In this document: positions 1-13,196 of the stretch, piece after piece
Layout of the letters: every line of letters starts with the position of its first letter
How positions within the stretch are numbered: the stretch's first letter is position 1
Source: Pipra filicauda
Lineage: Eukaryota; Chordata; Aves; Passeriformes; Pipridae
Direction: 5' to 3'
NCBI RefSeq assembly: GCF_003945595.2
Contig: NW_024104426.1
Location: forward strand, 372,001 to 436,000
DNA: 64,000 bases
Program-made: the position numbers and the translations under genes
The notes under the pieces: generated by a model
What the model was told of the DNA's origin: nothing
What the model saw: the letters and a program-made list of their open reading frames with translations, nothing else
The model's database searches: none

Positions 1-378
1 CAAGTGCCACATCCATGTCTGTTTTTGAACCCTTCCAGGGATGGCATTTACAACAATTCCCTGGGCAGCCTATTCCAGTGCCTGAACACCCTTAGGCACT
101 GGGTGGTCATTTTTCCTAATATCCAATCTAACCTTCCCCCCGTCCCCCCTTACGGCACAACTTGAGGCCATTTCCTCTCATCCTGTCGCTGTTACCTGAG
201 AGAAGAGACCAATCCCCACCTGGCTACACCTTCCTGTCAGGTAGCTGTAGGGAGGAATGAGGTGCCCCCCAGGTTTTCTTTTCTCCAGACTAAACACCCC
301 CAAGATCCCTCAGCTGATCCTTGTCAGACTTGTGCTCCAGACCCTTCCCCAGCTCTATTGTCCTTCTCTGGACACGTG
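1..378 (-). mobile_element. CR1 LINE fragment, cut by window edge
   Basis: Reads in reverse as the 3' part of the CR1 second ORF. On the minus strand the translation around 290-380 contains VQRRTIELGKGLEHKSD, which matches the well-known C-terminal block of CR1 reverse transcriptase proteins. The element continues beyond the left edge, so its true 3' end is not visible. Frame breaks show it is dead. Confidence 0.9.
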
Positions 379-2435
379 AATGGAGATAAGAACCTAATAA
401 CATAGAATATAAAAGAAACTGTTCCAGGGTGCACTTTGAGTTTTTCTTGGGTTGAAGCCTTTTTGTTTTCATTCCAAACACAAAACAAGTTGCTGTCCAA
501 CAACATGGAAATTGTTCCAGGAAGGTTGTCCCCCTTCCTGACAGGGGTTTCTAACCCCTTCCCCTCTCCCTGTCCTGCACTGTGTCTCTGTTGCTTTCAA
601 CAGCCCTAAATGAAAGAATTTTAATTTTCTGAGCAACAGGTACCTGGAGATTTGGGCTTCTGGCTGCAAAGAACGTGAAAACTTTTGTGGAAAATGGCAA
701 GACAAAGTTATAGCAAATATACCATGTTTTTCCAAGACCTCCAGGATCTTTCCCCATTATGGACGGGGAAAATATTCCCTTGCTGTATTTACAGGGATAT
801 TTTTTAATGCCCATGAAGATTACCAGGGCAGTGACCTTGTGCATGCTACAAGGCACTGCCATGTGCCAACCTGGGACTCTCCCTGGTTTAACATAAGAGC
901 AGGGACAGGGGAGAAGGTTGGGAAAAGAGACTCTTCTCCGGGAGTGCAGCTCTGACTGTTGGAGTAGGGTTTTGCTCTCAATTTCAGTATCCCAGCTTGA
1001 GTCTTCTTACATAGTTCAATATCTTCTGGAAGAGGCACCTTTCCACAGTTTATTTCCAAACACAGAAACAGCAGCTAATTCCTCTTTCGAGCAGACCAAA
1101 GAAAGCAGCAGAAATATTTCTGAAACTTGCTCATAGGCCTCAAGGGCCATTTATTTTTCCTAGCTTATCTCGAAGATACATTTAACTATTTCTTGAGCCC
1201 CAGATGCCTGCCTGGGTGGGCCAGAGAGGCCACAAAAACAGCATTCAGTGTTGGAGAGTAAATCCTGTCATGCTGCTGAGCAGCACGAGTATTCAGCTGG
1301 AGCCACTCCCACAAGGGAAACAGCATCATACAGGGTGATCTGGAGTTTTTTTATCCTTCAGTAGAGAGGACAGTAAATACGATGTACACAACAATGTTCC
1401 TGGGTTCCCAGGTCTCTTACACAGGAGTTTTACTGGTTTATAACAGCCAAAAATCAAGCCTGTGGATGGTAGTTGCCTTTCCATTCCTGGTATACATGAT
1501 GTTCTCCCCATCACCTGCCCAACGCACCACCCGGTCCAGATTTATTTAGCACATCTTCCTGTCCACTCTCAACTGGTCCCATCTGCTTTCCAGGAGGAGC
1601 TCTCCTCTGCATAACCCTGCCTGTCACAGCAGATAACGATGCTCTTTGTGCTTTTTCCCAGGAGACAGATGGAAGGGAGGGGAGCGGGAGGCATCTCAGA
1701 CACACTGTCGTGGTGTCGGGAGGGTTCGGCTGTGACGGGCTGGTGGAGGAGAGTCCTGTCTGACACTGGGGCTCTTCCAGCAGGAAGGCACTGATGGGGC
1801 CCCTGTGACTGTATGTGGGGAGCTACAGGAGCAAATGAAGGGATCTTCAGCTGGTGCTCAGGGGAGGAAGGGAGATAAAAATGAGCCTGATGAAGTTACA
1901 GTCCCCAGCAGAAGCAGAACTGCAAGGTTGCTTGCAAGTAGGACACGCTTGGATGCGAGGGATGACCTGCAAACATCACATATCCTTGGAAATGGCCTGG
2001 ATAGCAAACCACATATTAACTCCTACAGTAACAGAGCATGGTGACAGGGGCTTCGTTTTCCTACTCAGAATGTAAACAAAGAAATCCTGCCTTGAATGTA
2101 GCATTTAAAATAGACTGTGTACACTCTCCCACAGTGCATCCAGCTAATTTTACAGTGGGGGGAAATGTATTCCTGCTCCCAGCTAGCGAGGAGCTCAGCC
2201 AGAGCAGTTGATGGCCTTCAGATTTTATCCTCTCTGGAATAATCCCAGTTTCGTAACTAAGGGATATAGCTGACAAATTTCTCAATTTGAAGATTAGAGA
2301 AAGGTCAACCCCAGCTTAATCGGCTGCTGCGGAGGGTCAGGAGGCAGAGTAACTTGTAAACAGTGTGAAATTAATAAAATTATTTGGCATATTGTGTATG
2401 CAGTTTTCCATGCCTGCAATCCAAAGAAAACACAA

Positions 2436-2460
2436 GGGGGGGGGGGGGGGGGGGGGGGGG
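2436..2460 (+). repeat. Homopolymer of 25 G
   Basis: An uninterrupted run of 25 guanines on the + strand, flanked by AAAGAAAACACAA and CAAAAGCC. Such a run can fold into a G-quadruplex. Its exact length is unreliable because homopolymers are error-prone in sequencing and assembly. Confidence 0.95.
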
Positions 2461-4813
2461 CAAAAGCCTTCCAAGCAATTGCCCAGTATCTTCTTGGAAA
2501 AATCAATATAGGAATGTAGCAGGGAAAATTCAACAGAGTGCAAACTGTAAGGGATCGGATTCACCCTTCCCAAGGATAGAGTTTTGGAATAGGCCTTTGC
2601 CACCCCCACATGGGCTGTGTCTTTCCCTGAGTACCAAGGGTGACATGTGGGGTGGCAGACTCAGACCCTTGGTTACTGTAAGCCAGCAGAGCTCCACTGA
2701 GGTCTCATCTCTGTTTTTTTGAGTTCAGGTGGACCATGGACTTGCAGAGATATTATGGATGTCATTGGTCTTACTGGAGGAACTCCAGCAGAGATTTTTA
2801 AAGGAACAACAGAGAGGCAGATTTGTGCAAAAAGAGGTAGTAAATGTATGTGGTAAATATTTCTGCTTTATATAAACCTCCTTTCAAAACACATTTAGAG
2901 CTTAACAATAGGCTTCATATTTTGTTCAGGATTCAATTACATGTGTTCATCCACTCCATCCAATTAAGGGTTGCTGGAGTTTCTGCCATTATAAAATACT
3001 CTATTTTGTGCAGATAAATGGCACAGCAGATTATATTTGGGGCAGACTGTATTAGGGTACTTCAGAAACTTAGGCTCGGGGGCACAGCTTGACTTCTGGA
3101 AAACTGCACTCAAGAATGAAATGTTATTCAGCAGGGCTGCACACTTCATAGTTTCTATAAACCAACAGCAAAGCACAACGGAGGTTTTTGTCAATACCTT
3201 AATCCCTCTGTCCTACAAACCTTTGTGTGCCACTCCCATCCTCCACTTGACCTACAATCTCCATGCAATCCTCCATAACAGGACGTCCTGATGAGTTTCC
3301 TGTAGCTTCCCAAGCCTTCTGTAGAGCAGTTACCACAACCTGGAGACTGACTGCCTCCTCAAACACACTCACCTTTTGCAAACTGAATGGTGGCAAGTGT
3401 CTGCCTTGTCCTTGGGCACATCTGCTCTGCCCAAGAACACCCTGCATCCCCCCAGCAATGCACAGCATCCCCACAGCACTAAGCCTCAGCTGCTCAGTCC
3501 TGCTGAGAGGCTTATTTTGTGCAGATGGGCAGAGCACTGCAGAAGCCCAGCTCACAAGGCCAGGATGGCCCCTCCACAGAGCATGGCACTGCCCAGGATG
3601 CATGGAGAGGTGGCTCATCCCTAGGGCACTGCTTGCTACTGCCTGGTTTCAACTTCCTACAGCATCTCTCTTACCACTTTCCTGTTCTTTCTCTACCTGG
3701 AGATCCCGCTTGTGTCTCCACATCATCTGCAGCGCTCTCATCCCTCTTAACTGCCCTCAATGCAAGCAGCTACTAGCTGAATAATGGTGCTCCTTTTTTT
3801 TTCTGTCCTCCCTTGTTAAAATGTTGTAACAACCGCACAGTGAGCAGAACAGCAGGAGAAGTGGCTCATGGAAATTAAACCATGAATATAAACAAGCCAA
3901 GCCACAGCAGGAGAGATGTGGCAGACACTCTTGCTATCCTCCCTTTGCCTTGGTCCAAACCAGCTGGTGTGAGCTGGATCCCACAACAGGGCAAACGGAG
4001 TAACATTCAGAGAGGGCAGATTCGTGGCAAAACACTTTTTCCTCTGGAGGAATCAAGACTTCTCAGGTGTTAATCGAGTTTTCCGCCTGTGAGCTGATAG
4101 CACAGCACATGAGCAAACATCAGCACTTTTGTCACTACCTTGCCCTTATTCTGTTATCACCAGCCATCCGCACAAAATGCGGCTGGCAAAGAGTGCCAGT
4201 TCCAAGAGGAAACCATTCCTCTTCTCTGAGGATGGGGAAAAGAGGGAGAAGGACAGGAAAGAAGACACGCACAGAAGGGGTGCCTGTCCCCATTCCAGTT
4301 GCCCAGTCGAATCACCTCACAGCAAACTCACCACTGCACTTTCACCTTTTTCCTTGGCTTCAGTCCAACCTTTCACTGCTATAAAACAAGAAAAAACACT
4401 CCTTGTTCCTCCTTGAAGCCAGCAGCAGCTTCACCAGTGCAAATCTCTGCTTTACCCTGTTAAAAATGGAGTTTGTAGCACAAATAAGGGATACAGGATT
4501 TCCCCGCTGCTCTGCCTGAATTGAAGATGGGTGGGATCTGGGGGCTTGATAAGTCATTTGTTGGAAAGCTCACACTTGATCGACCCCGACGTTTAGAATT
4601 TTCTGCCAAATTCAGACAGTAATTTTAGCTAAGGAAAAAGAATTTGCTGCACAGTGGCTGTGGCAGACTGCACTGCAATTTATGTGCAGTGTCTTTTGCC
4701 CAAGCTGACTTTTCATAGAAATAATAAGTAGTTTCCAAAGTAAAGTGAAAGGAATTGGCAAGGGGAAAATTGAACACCTGGGATTTAATAAAAACAACTT
4801 TTTGTTTGTTTTT

Positions 4814-4835
4814 TGTTGTTGTTGTTGTTGTTGTT
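4814..4835 (+). repeat. (GTT)n microsatellite
   Basis: About seven GTT units embedded in a T-rich stretch. A simple repeat with no sign of coding use. Confidence 0.85.
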
Positions 4836-5147
4836 TTTCTGACAAAAATGAAAATTCCTTGTCTCAGGTAGACCTGCAGAAATACATATATTTTTATTTC
4901 ATTATTCAGCCTGTGAACCAGAAAGAGAGAAGAGCCTTACTCAGCAGAGCAACAAGACACACAGCTGAGTTTGAGAAGCAACCCAAGCCCTTTGTTGGTG
5001 CAGAATTGCCCTCAAGGGCCAGTAGCTAACTTTTAAAATAGCCCTAATTACCTTTATATTTATAATGGGAAAACAGGTGGAAGTGGTCAGGAATCGTAGG
5101 TAGAAGCACAGCAGAGAAAACAGTGATATAATAGAGTCTTAAATGTC

Positions 5148-5345
5148 AGAATCACAGGAAAAATCAGGCTGGAGGGGACCTCTGGAGGTCTCCAGTCCAA
5201 CCCTTGCTCAAAGCAGAGGTATTTCAAAGCTATCTTAGGTTGCCCAATTCTTTTCCTTCTATCCACGTTTGGCTGAACAGAGGGAATAATCTCTTCTTTC
5301 AAATCCCTGGCTCTTGCTGAGTCCACACTGCTCACTCCAGCTCAT
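5148..5345 (-). mobile_element. CR1 LINE 3' fragment, diverged
   Basis: Begins with the reversed CR1 end (AGAATCACAGGAAAAATCAG) and continues with GGGACCTCTGGAGGTCTCCA and TCCAACCCTTGCTCAAAGCA. This wording is typical of older CR1 subfamilies rather than the ATGATCTTA-type ends seen elsewhere in the window. Strongly 5'-truncated, with no coding capacity. Confidence 0.8.
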
Positions 5346-7673
5346 CTTACTGATCACCAGAACCTTTGCACATCATCCTGGCAGAACAATTGCACCACAT
5401 GTTTGCAAAGTACCCATGTATGTCTGCAGGAATAAATGCATTATTCAGATCATGCTAGCAAAGTTTTAATGAATTTTAAATTAATAAAGTCCAATAAAAC
5501 CCTGAGAAAGACCCTAAAAATTTTTAATACTATTCACTGCTTGAATAGGCTGTTATTTGCTTTCAGTGGCCCGTAAGACAGATTTTTGGCCTTCTTTCAG
5601 TGACCCCCGTGGCACCAGGGACATGCCACAGAGCAGGACAAGTTATGTGACAGGAGGGGGACTCAGGGCTGAAACAGGACCTGGAGCCCGCCCAGACGTA
5701 ACACACCCACAACTGTGCCACATCCTCTCCTCAGCTCCCCAAAATATGAGGCTCTCAGCAGGTGGTGTTGCACCTGTGGGGCCCTGAGATGTGGTAGCAT
5801 CTCAATTTACAAAGTTGATGTCCATCTGGCTGGGAACATCACATGGTGATGGCTCAGTTGGAGCATCCTCAGGATATCTTTGAGAAATCCCCAGCGAAAG
5901 GTCCCAGGTGGAAAATCACGCAATAACTTCTCTAAATTCCTCAAAAATCATGATTTTTCTCCATGGTATAATGATGCTAACTATTAGCCCCACTCAAATC
6001 CCAGCATTTGAATTTCAAACTGGATTGATGTTTTTCTCAGTCTTGCATACAATGAAATGAAAAAATACTCATAGTTCAACACCACTTCAACAGCACGACT
6101 TATAAGTTTAAGACCATTGATTTGTGAAAGAAAACTGAAACATTCTGTAGAAAATATAATCATTGTTTATTGTAGCTATCCAAGGTTATATAAAATGGAT
6201 ATGTTCCCTTCTAATTGTGGAAAACAATGTTGCCTCAAAGCCACATAACAAAAATCTAGGGATCTATTTAAAAAATGGATTTTGTCCTTGGCTTTTCACG
6301 GTGGTTGATGAGGGAAAGTGTATGTTTGCAGCTGAAAACATCTTTGAGGGTCCCAAATCTCTCAAGTAACAACTGTCCCACCAACAACAAGCAGAAACTA
6401 AGAAAGCTGATTCCAGTCAATGCCACCCTGATACCAGCTCAGCAAGATTTTATTGTGGCAGGAACATAAGCTAAAATTTTCTAATCATGGGTGCCCTCAG
6501 TTTGCCTCTCTAAATAAAATCCTTTCTGTAATAGGCATCTGCATTCTCAGATGCCAGGAACTGGAAAGGGATTTTAGATGTTCCCAGCACTTCAAAATCT
6601 CTGTCCATTTAGGTTGAGTCAGCAAAGCACAGAATATCCAGATTATTTTAAGCATGCAAAGAGTTCTATTTGTGACCTTATTTTCCTTCTTACATACAGA
6701 CTGAGATCTGTAAATATTGAAAAACATGAAAATTGGGTCTTCATATTTTATGAGAAAAATACTAGTCCAATCAAAAAGGAAACAACCATCTGGCACCACT
6801 CCTTCCAGATGTTTTCCTAACCATTCTCCATCTTTCCTTCCCAAATGCATGTTTTCTGCATACTCAAAGAACTGCCATGATCTCCTCTTGTTTATCCATG
6901 CTCAGCTTCAGATTTCCAAGCCTGTTATTTCTTTCTCTTTTCTTCTTACTTAATCTGTCATCCCTTCAGTCAATGAGCAGAATCTATTCAACAAACACTA
7001 CTGTGTTTTTGGAAAGAATTTGCTTTTTTGTTATGTTTGTGGGTTCAAGGGATTGTGGCTGACTTGGCAGCTGCGTTTGAAAGGACAGTTTGTTAATAAT
7101 TTAAACCAACACCAAGGACCATAGACCGAGGAATTTTGGAAATAACCATGCCACCAAGATGAATTTACAACATTCACTCGAACTGGGAAGTAATCATCAA
7201 TGTTTGGAGTGGTGGATTCATTGCTGGAACAGAAAATGAGTGTCTTGTGCCTCTGGATTCACTTTCCAAACAGATAATCTCTCCTTTTGGTACCACATGA
7301 AAAAAAATCTATAACTTCTGCAATCAAGTAGGTCAGGTATCGTGGACTGGTGCAGCTGTACTGACCTTTACAGTGTAAAAAATGAAGATTATTTTTCAAT
7401 CCAGGCAGTTCACTGACTTGCATCAGCAGTAGCCTTTGCTGCTCGGCAGAGGGAAGATCACTTATGTCACGTTTTATATTCATGAAACAGAGCTTTAAAT
7501 CCAATGAAAAGGTACTTCAGGGAAGGCTCTTCTGGAGACTGTTGTAGCTGAATGCTGTAATGAGATCTTTAGGAAAGATAAAGTCTTCTATTTTCCCAAA
7601 CTTAATAAACAAACTTCCATGAAAAATTGTTGCACAAGCAGTGTGTTGCAAATGGCAAAGCTACCTGACTCCT
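5346..7673. other. Intergenic stretch, no supported gene
   Basis: AT-rich sequence with only short chance frames. I see no RNA gene, repeat family or splice-site pair that I can support. Confidence 0.55.
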
Positions 7674-7741
7674 CACAGGAGGGTTGGAACTAGATGACCT
7701 TTGAGGTCCCTTCCAACTTGAGCCTTTCTGTGATTCTATGG
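7674..7741 (+). mobile_element. CR1 LINE 3' terminus, very short
   Basis: Only the last ~65 bp of a CR1: GGTTGGAACTAGATGACCTT followed by GAGGTCCCTTCCAAC and the TGTGATTCTATGG end. A heavily 5'-truncated insertion. Confidence 0.85.
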
Positions 7742-8089
7742 GGACCTTTTGTGGACCTTGTGATTCCCTACTAATGCTGCGTGCAGGATGAGACCCAGAG
7801 ATCAGCAGGAGATATGGCCTTGGGGCAGCTATACTGGAGCTGCAACACCCACTCTTGTTCTGAGGAGAGAATTACAGCCACCCTAATGCCCAGGGGAAAC
7901 CTAAATACACAAGAACTGCAAAAAAACCCAAGCTCCCAACTTACAGAGGTAAGAAAGCAAATTAATCAGATGTTTCTGAAGAGGGTTCTGACTTCACCTA
8001 ATAAACTTCCCACAGGTGGACACATACACTGCTGCCACCCAAATGTTTCTCACAAGTGAATCTCGGTGTTATGTCCTTAATTTTGGTAC
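7742..8089. other. Spacer between two CR1 fragments
   Basis: About 350 bp with no recognisable feature. A frame of about 90 codons here lacks any known motif. Confidence 0.5.
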
Positions 8090-8271
8090 AGAGGGGATGA
8101 TAGGGAAGTGGTTGAGCCATCATTCCTGCAGGGATTTAAAAACCATGTGGATGTGGCACTTGGGGACATGGTTTCGCAGTGGGCTTGGAAGTGCCAGGTT
8201 AAAGGTTGGACTCAATGATCTTAGAGGGCTTTTCCAACCTAAATATTTCTGTGATTCTATGACTCTATTAC
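8090..8271 (+). mobile_element. CR1 LINE 3' fragment
   Basis: Last ~180 bp of CR1. It includes the end of the second ORF (GATTTAAAAACCATGTGGAT, GTGGCACTTGGGGACATGGT) and the 3' untranslated end with GGTTGGACTCAATGATCTTA and TGTGATTCTATGACTCTATT. Same strand as the fragment at 7.7 kb, but a separate truncated insertion. Confidence 0.92.
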
Positions 8272-9204
8272 ACATATAAATGTTTTTTATATTTGTTAAA
8301 TCTATGTATCATTTTTCCTCGATACTTGAGAAATGTTTTTTTGGCAAAAAAAGGTTTGCCAGGGCCAATGACAAACATGTATGTATCAGCACCAAGAGAA
8401 AATAAGCCCTGAAATTGGCACAGTCAAGTATGTATAAAAGATGTGTTTGCTCATGCCTCCAATCAAGGATCCTCATTAAATAACCATGTGACTCATATAA
8501 GAAGCTACAATGAAGCAGTACAGCTCACATTTCAAATATTCATGAGCAGTCCATGGATTCCAAATATAAAGGGAATCATTTCCAAATTTGGCTCATGAGC
8601 TAGTCTGAGGAAGTGCTGTTTGCTCACTGATATTAACACAGCTGGGAAGAGGTGCTACATTTCTCAAAACAAGGTTCATTGGTTATTTCTTTACCCTTTG
8701 AGGAGCATGGAAAATTTTACTTAAGAGAATTGTCTGGAAAAAGTAATTTCTATGAAACTGGACTTTTTTTCTTTTCTCGCTTTTTATTGAATTAAAACTG
8801 TTTCAAAGCAAATCAAAAACATCGAAAACAAATGTCAGGTACCTAACATTTCAGTTCTTTTTCTCTGAAGTCATTCTTATTGCTTTCACTGTTTCATCAG
8901 AGGGCAATAGTGACTCTGTGCATAAGCAGTGTGAGCACCAGTGATGATCCCAAGGTCAAAGCAGAAGCTGAACCAGCACTTGTACAAACATACACAACCT
9001 CATTCTAGAGAGGATACACTGCAATAAACACAGAGTTTTCACAAAAATATTTTACAAAAGTATTTAATAAAACAGACCCCAAGACTGACTGAGCACCCCA
9101 CCAGCAGTTCCCACACTGCCCGAGCATTTTCCTTCCTTCTGTCTGCTCTGTAGGCAATACATCATATATATTGCCCTCCATCTTCTCCAGCTCAGCCAGC
9201 AATT
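8272..9204. other. Intergenic stretch, nothing recognised
   Basis: AT-rich DNA with short T and A runs. No gene, RNA or repeat family supported. Confidence 0.5.
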
Positions 9205-9605
9205 TTCCATGGGACCTTAAAGCTCATCCAGTTCCTATCCCCCTGCCATGGACAGGGACACCTTCCACTAGACCAGGTTGCTCCAAGCCACATCCAGCCT
9301 GGTCTTGAACAATTCCAGGGATGGGGCATCCACGGCTTCTCTGGCAACCTGTGCCAGGGCCTCACCACCCCCACAGGGAAGAATTTCTTCCTCACATCTA
9401 ATCTAAATCTCTCCTCTTCTAGTTTAAAACCATTCCCCCTTGTCCTATCACTATCTACCCATGTAAAAAAGTCACTATCCCTCTTTTATATAAGCTCCCA
9501 TTAAGTACTGGAAGGCCACAATGAGGTCACCCCAGAGTCTTCTCTTCTCCAGGCTTAACAGCCCCAACTCTCAGCCTGTCTCCATAGCAGAGGTGCTCCA
9601 AGTAG
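9205..9605 (-). mobile_element. CR1 LINE 3' fragment
   Basis: Reverse-strand CR1 with GGGACCTTAAAGCTCATCCA, CCATGGACAGGGACACCTTC, CACTAGACCAGGTTGCTCCA and the GAAGAATTTCTTCCTCACAT segment in order. It covers the 3' untranslated region and the tail of the second ORF. Reading-frame breaks make it inactive. Confidence 0.93.
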
Positions 9606-10249
9606 TAGTGGGTTTTACACTTCACTGAAACCCAGTCAAAAAACAGTGTCTTACTGAAGTAAAGTATCAAGTTTGTCTTCACAGTGCACATTTATAAATC
9701 AATGATGTACTTTTCCCATTTTCCTTTCACCTTAATGTTCTTAACAATATTAATTAAATCAATTTAATAAGCCTGTACTTGCTGTATCTTTTTCCCTTTC
9801 CTCCTTCCTTGGATGCAGGCACTATGCTCTTAATCTCCAAGTATCACTGCACACTTCATCTTTTATAATTTCTCCATGCCAAGCCTGCATTTCTTTAAAA
9901 ATCCTCATTATTAGTCATTTATCTTAGAGCTGAAAATTGCTCTGTTTGTCCAACATTAGCCACTGAATGCTGTGTTTATGTTTGTCTGCAGGAGGTAATT
10001 CAATCCCTCCCAAGGAAAGCAGGGCTTTTCCTGCAAAAAAAACCAAAAAACTATTTTTCTTTTAAAAAAATTACCACCAAAAGACACTGAAACACAAAAA
10101 TATCAGCCATTACTACTTTTCTGTGACTCATGGTTGATGTGCACTTTCAAAGGGTAAGAGATGAAGATGCTGGTTTGAACCAAACAAAGACAAGAAAAGA
10201 AGGTATCAGCGTATTTCCTGCTGCCATCCTTCCTCCCGCCTTATAGACT
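9606..10249. other. Intergenic stretch, nothing recognised
   Basis: AT-rich sequence of about 640 bp with A-rich patches near 10.04-10.08 kb. No supported feature. Confidence 0.5.
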
Positions 10250-10760
10250 CACCAAAAATAGGGCCAGAAAGGCCTGAAAGACATCACCTAGTCCCACTGC
10301 TGGCCCCGGGCAGCAGCATCACTTCCTATGCCATCTGAGTGATGCCCCTCTGCACTGCCCACTCCAGCAAAGGAGCTGCAGCCACCCACCCCCCAGCAAC
10401 CCGTGTTTCTCTATCCTACACGTCCACATTCTCTCAAAGTTTTTTCCAAATGATCAGTTTGGATCTCTTATGTTGCAACTGAAGCCACACCCATTCCTGG
10501 ACATCACATTGACTCAGGCTCTTCGCTTGGGCTTTCATGTATTTAACGCACTTACAGACTGCTCTGCCTCAGCAATTCTCTCTTTTAGCTTAAACAAGCC
10601 CAGTTCTTTCAATCTTCTCTCTTAGATCGTATTTCCCAGACATCTGATCACTCTGCTCACCCTCCTTTGGGCTTTCTGCATTTCTCCTGAGGCGCTGCGC
10701 TCCAGACTGGACACCACGCTCCTCCCCAGACCATTTGCTGCATCATGCACACAAAACACA
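10250..10760 (-). mobile_element. Old, diverged CR1 LINE fragment
   Basis: Weakly conserved CR1 in reverse. The segments AGCTTAAACAAGCCCAGTTC, TTTCAATCTTCTCTCTTAGA and GCGCTCCAGACTGGACACCA follow the order found in older CR1 subfamilies. The 3' part near 10.26 kb (GGGCCAGAAAGGCCTGAAAG) is harder to place. Divergence is clearly greater than in the other copies, so boundaries are approximate. Confidence 0.65.
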
Positions 10761-12261
10761 CAGCACCACATCTCAGTGTGGCACCTGCTGTTTACCAACA
10801 GCAAAACAGCACAAAATTTGCAGCCCATGGTGGCTTGAATTTGACTTGCGTCCCTCAAAACCTCAGTCCTTCTCTGATGGACTCGTCTGGGGTTTCCCAT
10901 CATGTGTTTTTGAAACTGCTCTTCCTGCTGAGATGCCCTATCCCTGCATAACCTCTTCCTATTTATTCAGAATATTTATACAGGTGGCCAAGATCATTCT
11001 GATTTTTCATGGTATTCCTTGTAGTTTCCCAGTGTTAGAGGTAGAACCTGGGAGAGGTCAGCCAATCTCCAAGGAAAGTGAAGCCAGCACACCAGGTCCT
11101 GCTGTGGCACAGAACTCCTCCAGGTACTACTCACATGGTGAAAGGTTGAACAGATTTACCTCTGCCTTGAAGAATGGGGATTTCATGCCCTTCCAGCTGA
11201 ATAAAAGAGGTAACTAAAAAACTAAGATGCATTCAAAGGCATTTTTAAGAACAATTATGTTAATAGCTCCAACTGAACAAAAGGTGGAGGGAGATGGTTT
11301 TGCAGGCAAAGTCCGTCTCCAGAGCTCATGAGCGTGGGAGATGTGGACCAAAAGGCACCTGCAGAGTTTATAAGCTTAACCCCCTGCCACTGTAAGCATC
11401 AAATTACCTAATTCCCTTCATAAATTTATGAGAAATCCATTGCTTGAGAAATGCAAACTCCTGAGAGGAGTCTGGATTTCTTTTTCTTGCTGTTCATTTT
11501 TCTCTCTATCCTGACTTCTCCTTTACAGTTTGACACTCCTGTGCAATTTATATGATTTTATCCTTCTACCTGCACTGACTTTTAGTGTAGCTCATTTCTC
11601 CTGCCAGTTTCACCAAGCAACAGGAGCAAACACCCTTTTCCCTACCAACTTTATGTTGGACAAGGTAAGAAACCAACTCCTCTAACTTATCTTCTCAAAG
11701 ATGGCCTTGTACCTGGCACTGCAGGGCAGTTGTCACCAGAAATCTGAGCAAGCAACTCTGCAGGCAACATGGTGCTTTGCTCACATCTGGCTTTTCCATT
11801 CCTAAAAGCTACAAAAGCTTGGGACACCTGGTGCTGAGAGCAGGCAGGAGCAGATGATTACTGGTAAACTTTGGATCTTTCCTGCTCTGGCAGTTACTGC
11901 CATCCAGCTTAATGGGTCTGAAATGGATTGAAAACTTCTGGAACAGGCTATTTTTTTTCCTGAAAAGCTGGTTAAAACATGCAGCACAGAAAGTCTGAGG
12001 GCGCATTTGTCACTGCAGCTCCAAGTTCAGGGTGGGGAAGGGGAACCTAATGGCCTCTAGACTCTGCTTCCTAAGCATGGAGGAGCTCCATTGCTTTCCT
12101 GCTCACACAAAGAGAGAAAGGGAGGGCTTTTCAAAAAGAAATTGTCTCGTATAGAAACTAGGAAGAAAGACTCTGATTTGCTGTCTTCACGGACTTTCCT
12201 TCCCTTGTTTGGCCTTGATAGGCAAGTCATACTTGTAAGTAAGGGAGGGAGCACTATGTAA
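10761..12261. other. Intergenic stretch, no supported gene
   Basis: A frame of about 160 codons at 10.7-11.2 kb starts inside the old CR1 and shows no domain. Nothing else recognisable. Confidence 0.5.
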
Positions 12262-12720
12262 TGGTGTTGACCTGTTCGAATGAATCCAGAGGAGAGCCAC
12301 TAAGTGGATCACAGGTCTGGAGCACCTCTGCTTTGCAGACAGGCTGAGAGAGTTGGGATTGTTCAGCCTGGAGAAGGGAAGGCTCCAGTGAGACCTTAGT
12401 GCCCTGTCTAGTGCATAAAGGGGCTCCAAGAGTGCTGGAGAGGGACTTTTCACAAGGGCCTGGAGTGACAGGACAAGGGGGAATGGCTTCAAACTGATAG
12501 AGGGCAGCATTAGATTAAATCTTGGAATGAAATTCTTATGGTAAAGTCACTGGAACAGGTTGTCCAGAGAAGCTGTGGACTCCCTGTCCCTGGAAGTGTT
12601 CAAGACCACGTTGGATGGGGCTTTGAGCAATCTCATCCTGCCTACAACAGGACTGTTGGAACTAGATGATCTTTAATACTCCTTCCAACCCAAACCATTC
12701 TATGATTTATGATTCTATGC
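12262..12720 (+). mobile_element. CR1 LINE 3' fragment, ~460 bp
   Basis: Forward CR1 with CAGGCTGAGAGAGTTGGGAT, TTCAGCCTGGAGAAGGGAAG, GGACAAGGGGGAATGGCTTC, TGTTCAAGACCACGTTGGAT and the end CCATTCTATGATTTATGATT. It covers the last part of the second ORF plus the 3' untranslated region. Several substitutions and small indels indicate an old, inactive copy. Confidence 0.93.
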
Positions 12721-13196
12721 TAATTATTTAAATCCAAGGATGCTGGGCAGCTGCTGGCTTGGAGAACTGTTGTCTTCATGCCTTCTTCACCATAGAAGTG
12801 GCAAAGTCATCTGCCATAGAGAAGAACCTGCTTGGTGTTATAGATCAGCAGCCGTTAGATGGGCTGGACCAGGAGGCAATTTCATTTTCACCAGTGACAG
12901 AGAACCAAGGTCACACTCCTGTTGACTGCATTAAATAGGTGCCCACAAATCCTACTTGTTGGTGCACTAGCTCTCAGTTTTAAAGAGCATTTTCAAGCTA
13001 GGAGTATTTATGTTGTTACTCTTCAGACAGCAATGTCAAAGAATAAGTCATAAATGCAGAGTTGAAATTAAGCCTACTGATTGCAGTGGTTTGTGTTTTT
13101 CCTGACATTAGTTGGAAGTGGAGCTATTGCAAAAAAAAATTCTGTCCTGTGGGAAAATTTCATATTATTTTCAATTTTCTTTTCATCTCAAATCAG

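Larger units (their letters stand above)
379..5147. other. Intergenic stretch, no supported gene
   Basis: AT-rich single-copy-looking DNA. It contains the poly-G run at 2436-2460 and a short (GTT)n stretch at 4814-4835. Open frames here, including one of about 170 codons near 3.3-3.8 kb, have no recognisable domain, no good splice context and no family resemblance. Confidence 0.6.

Noticed and set aside
3199..3784. Overlapping frames of about 140 and 170 codons on opposite strands
   Set aside because: They are mutually antisense, with no domain, no good splice sites and no CpG or promoter signal.
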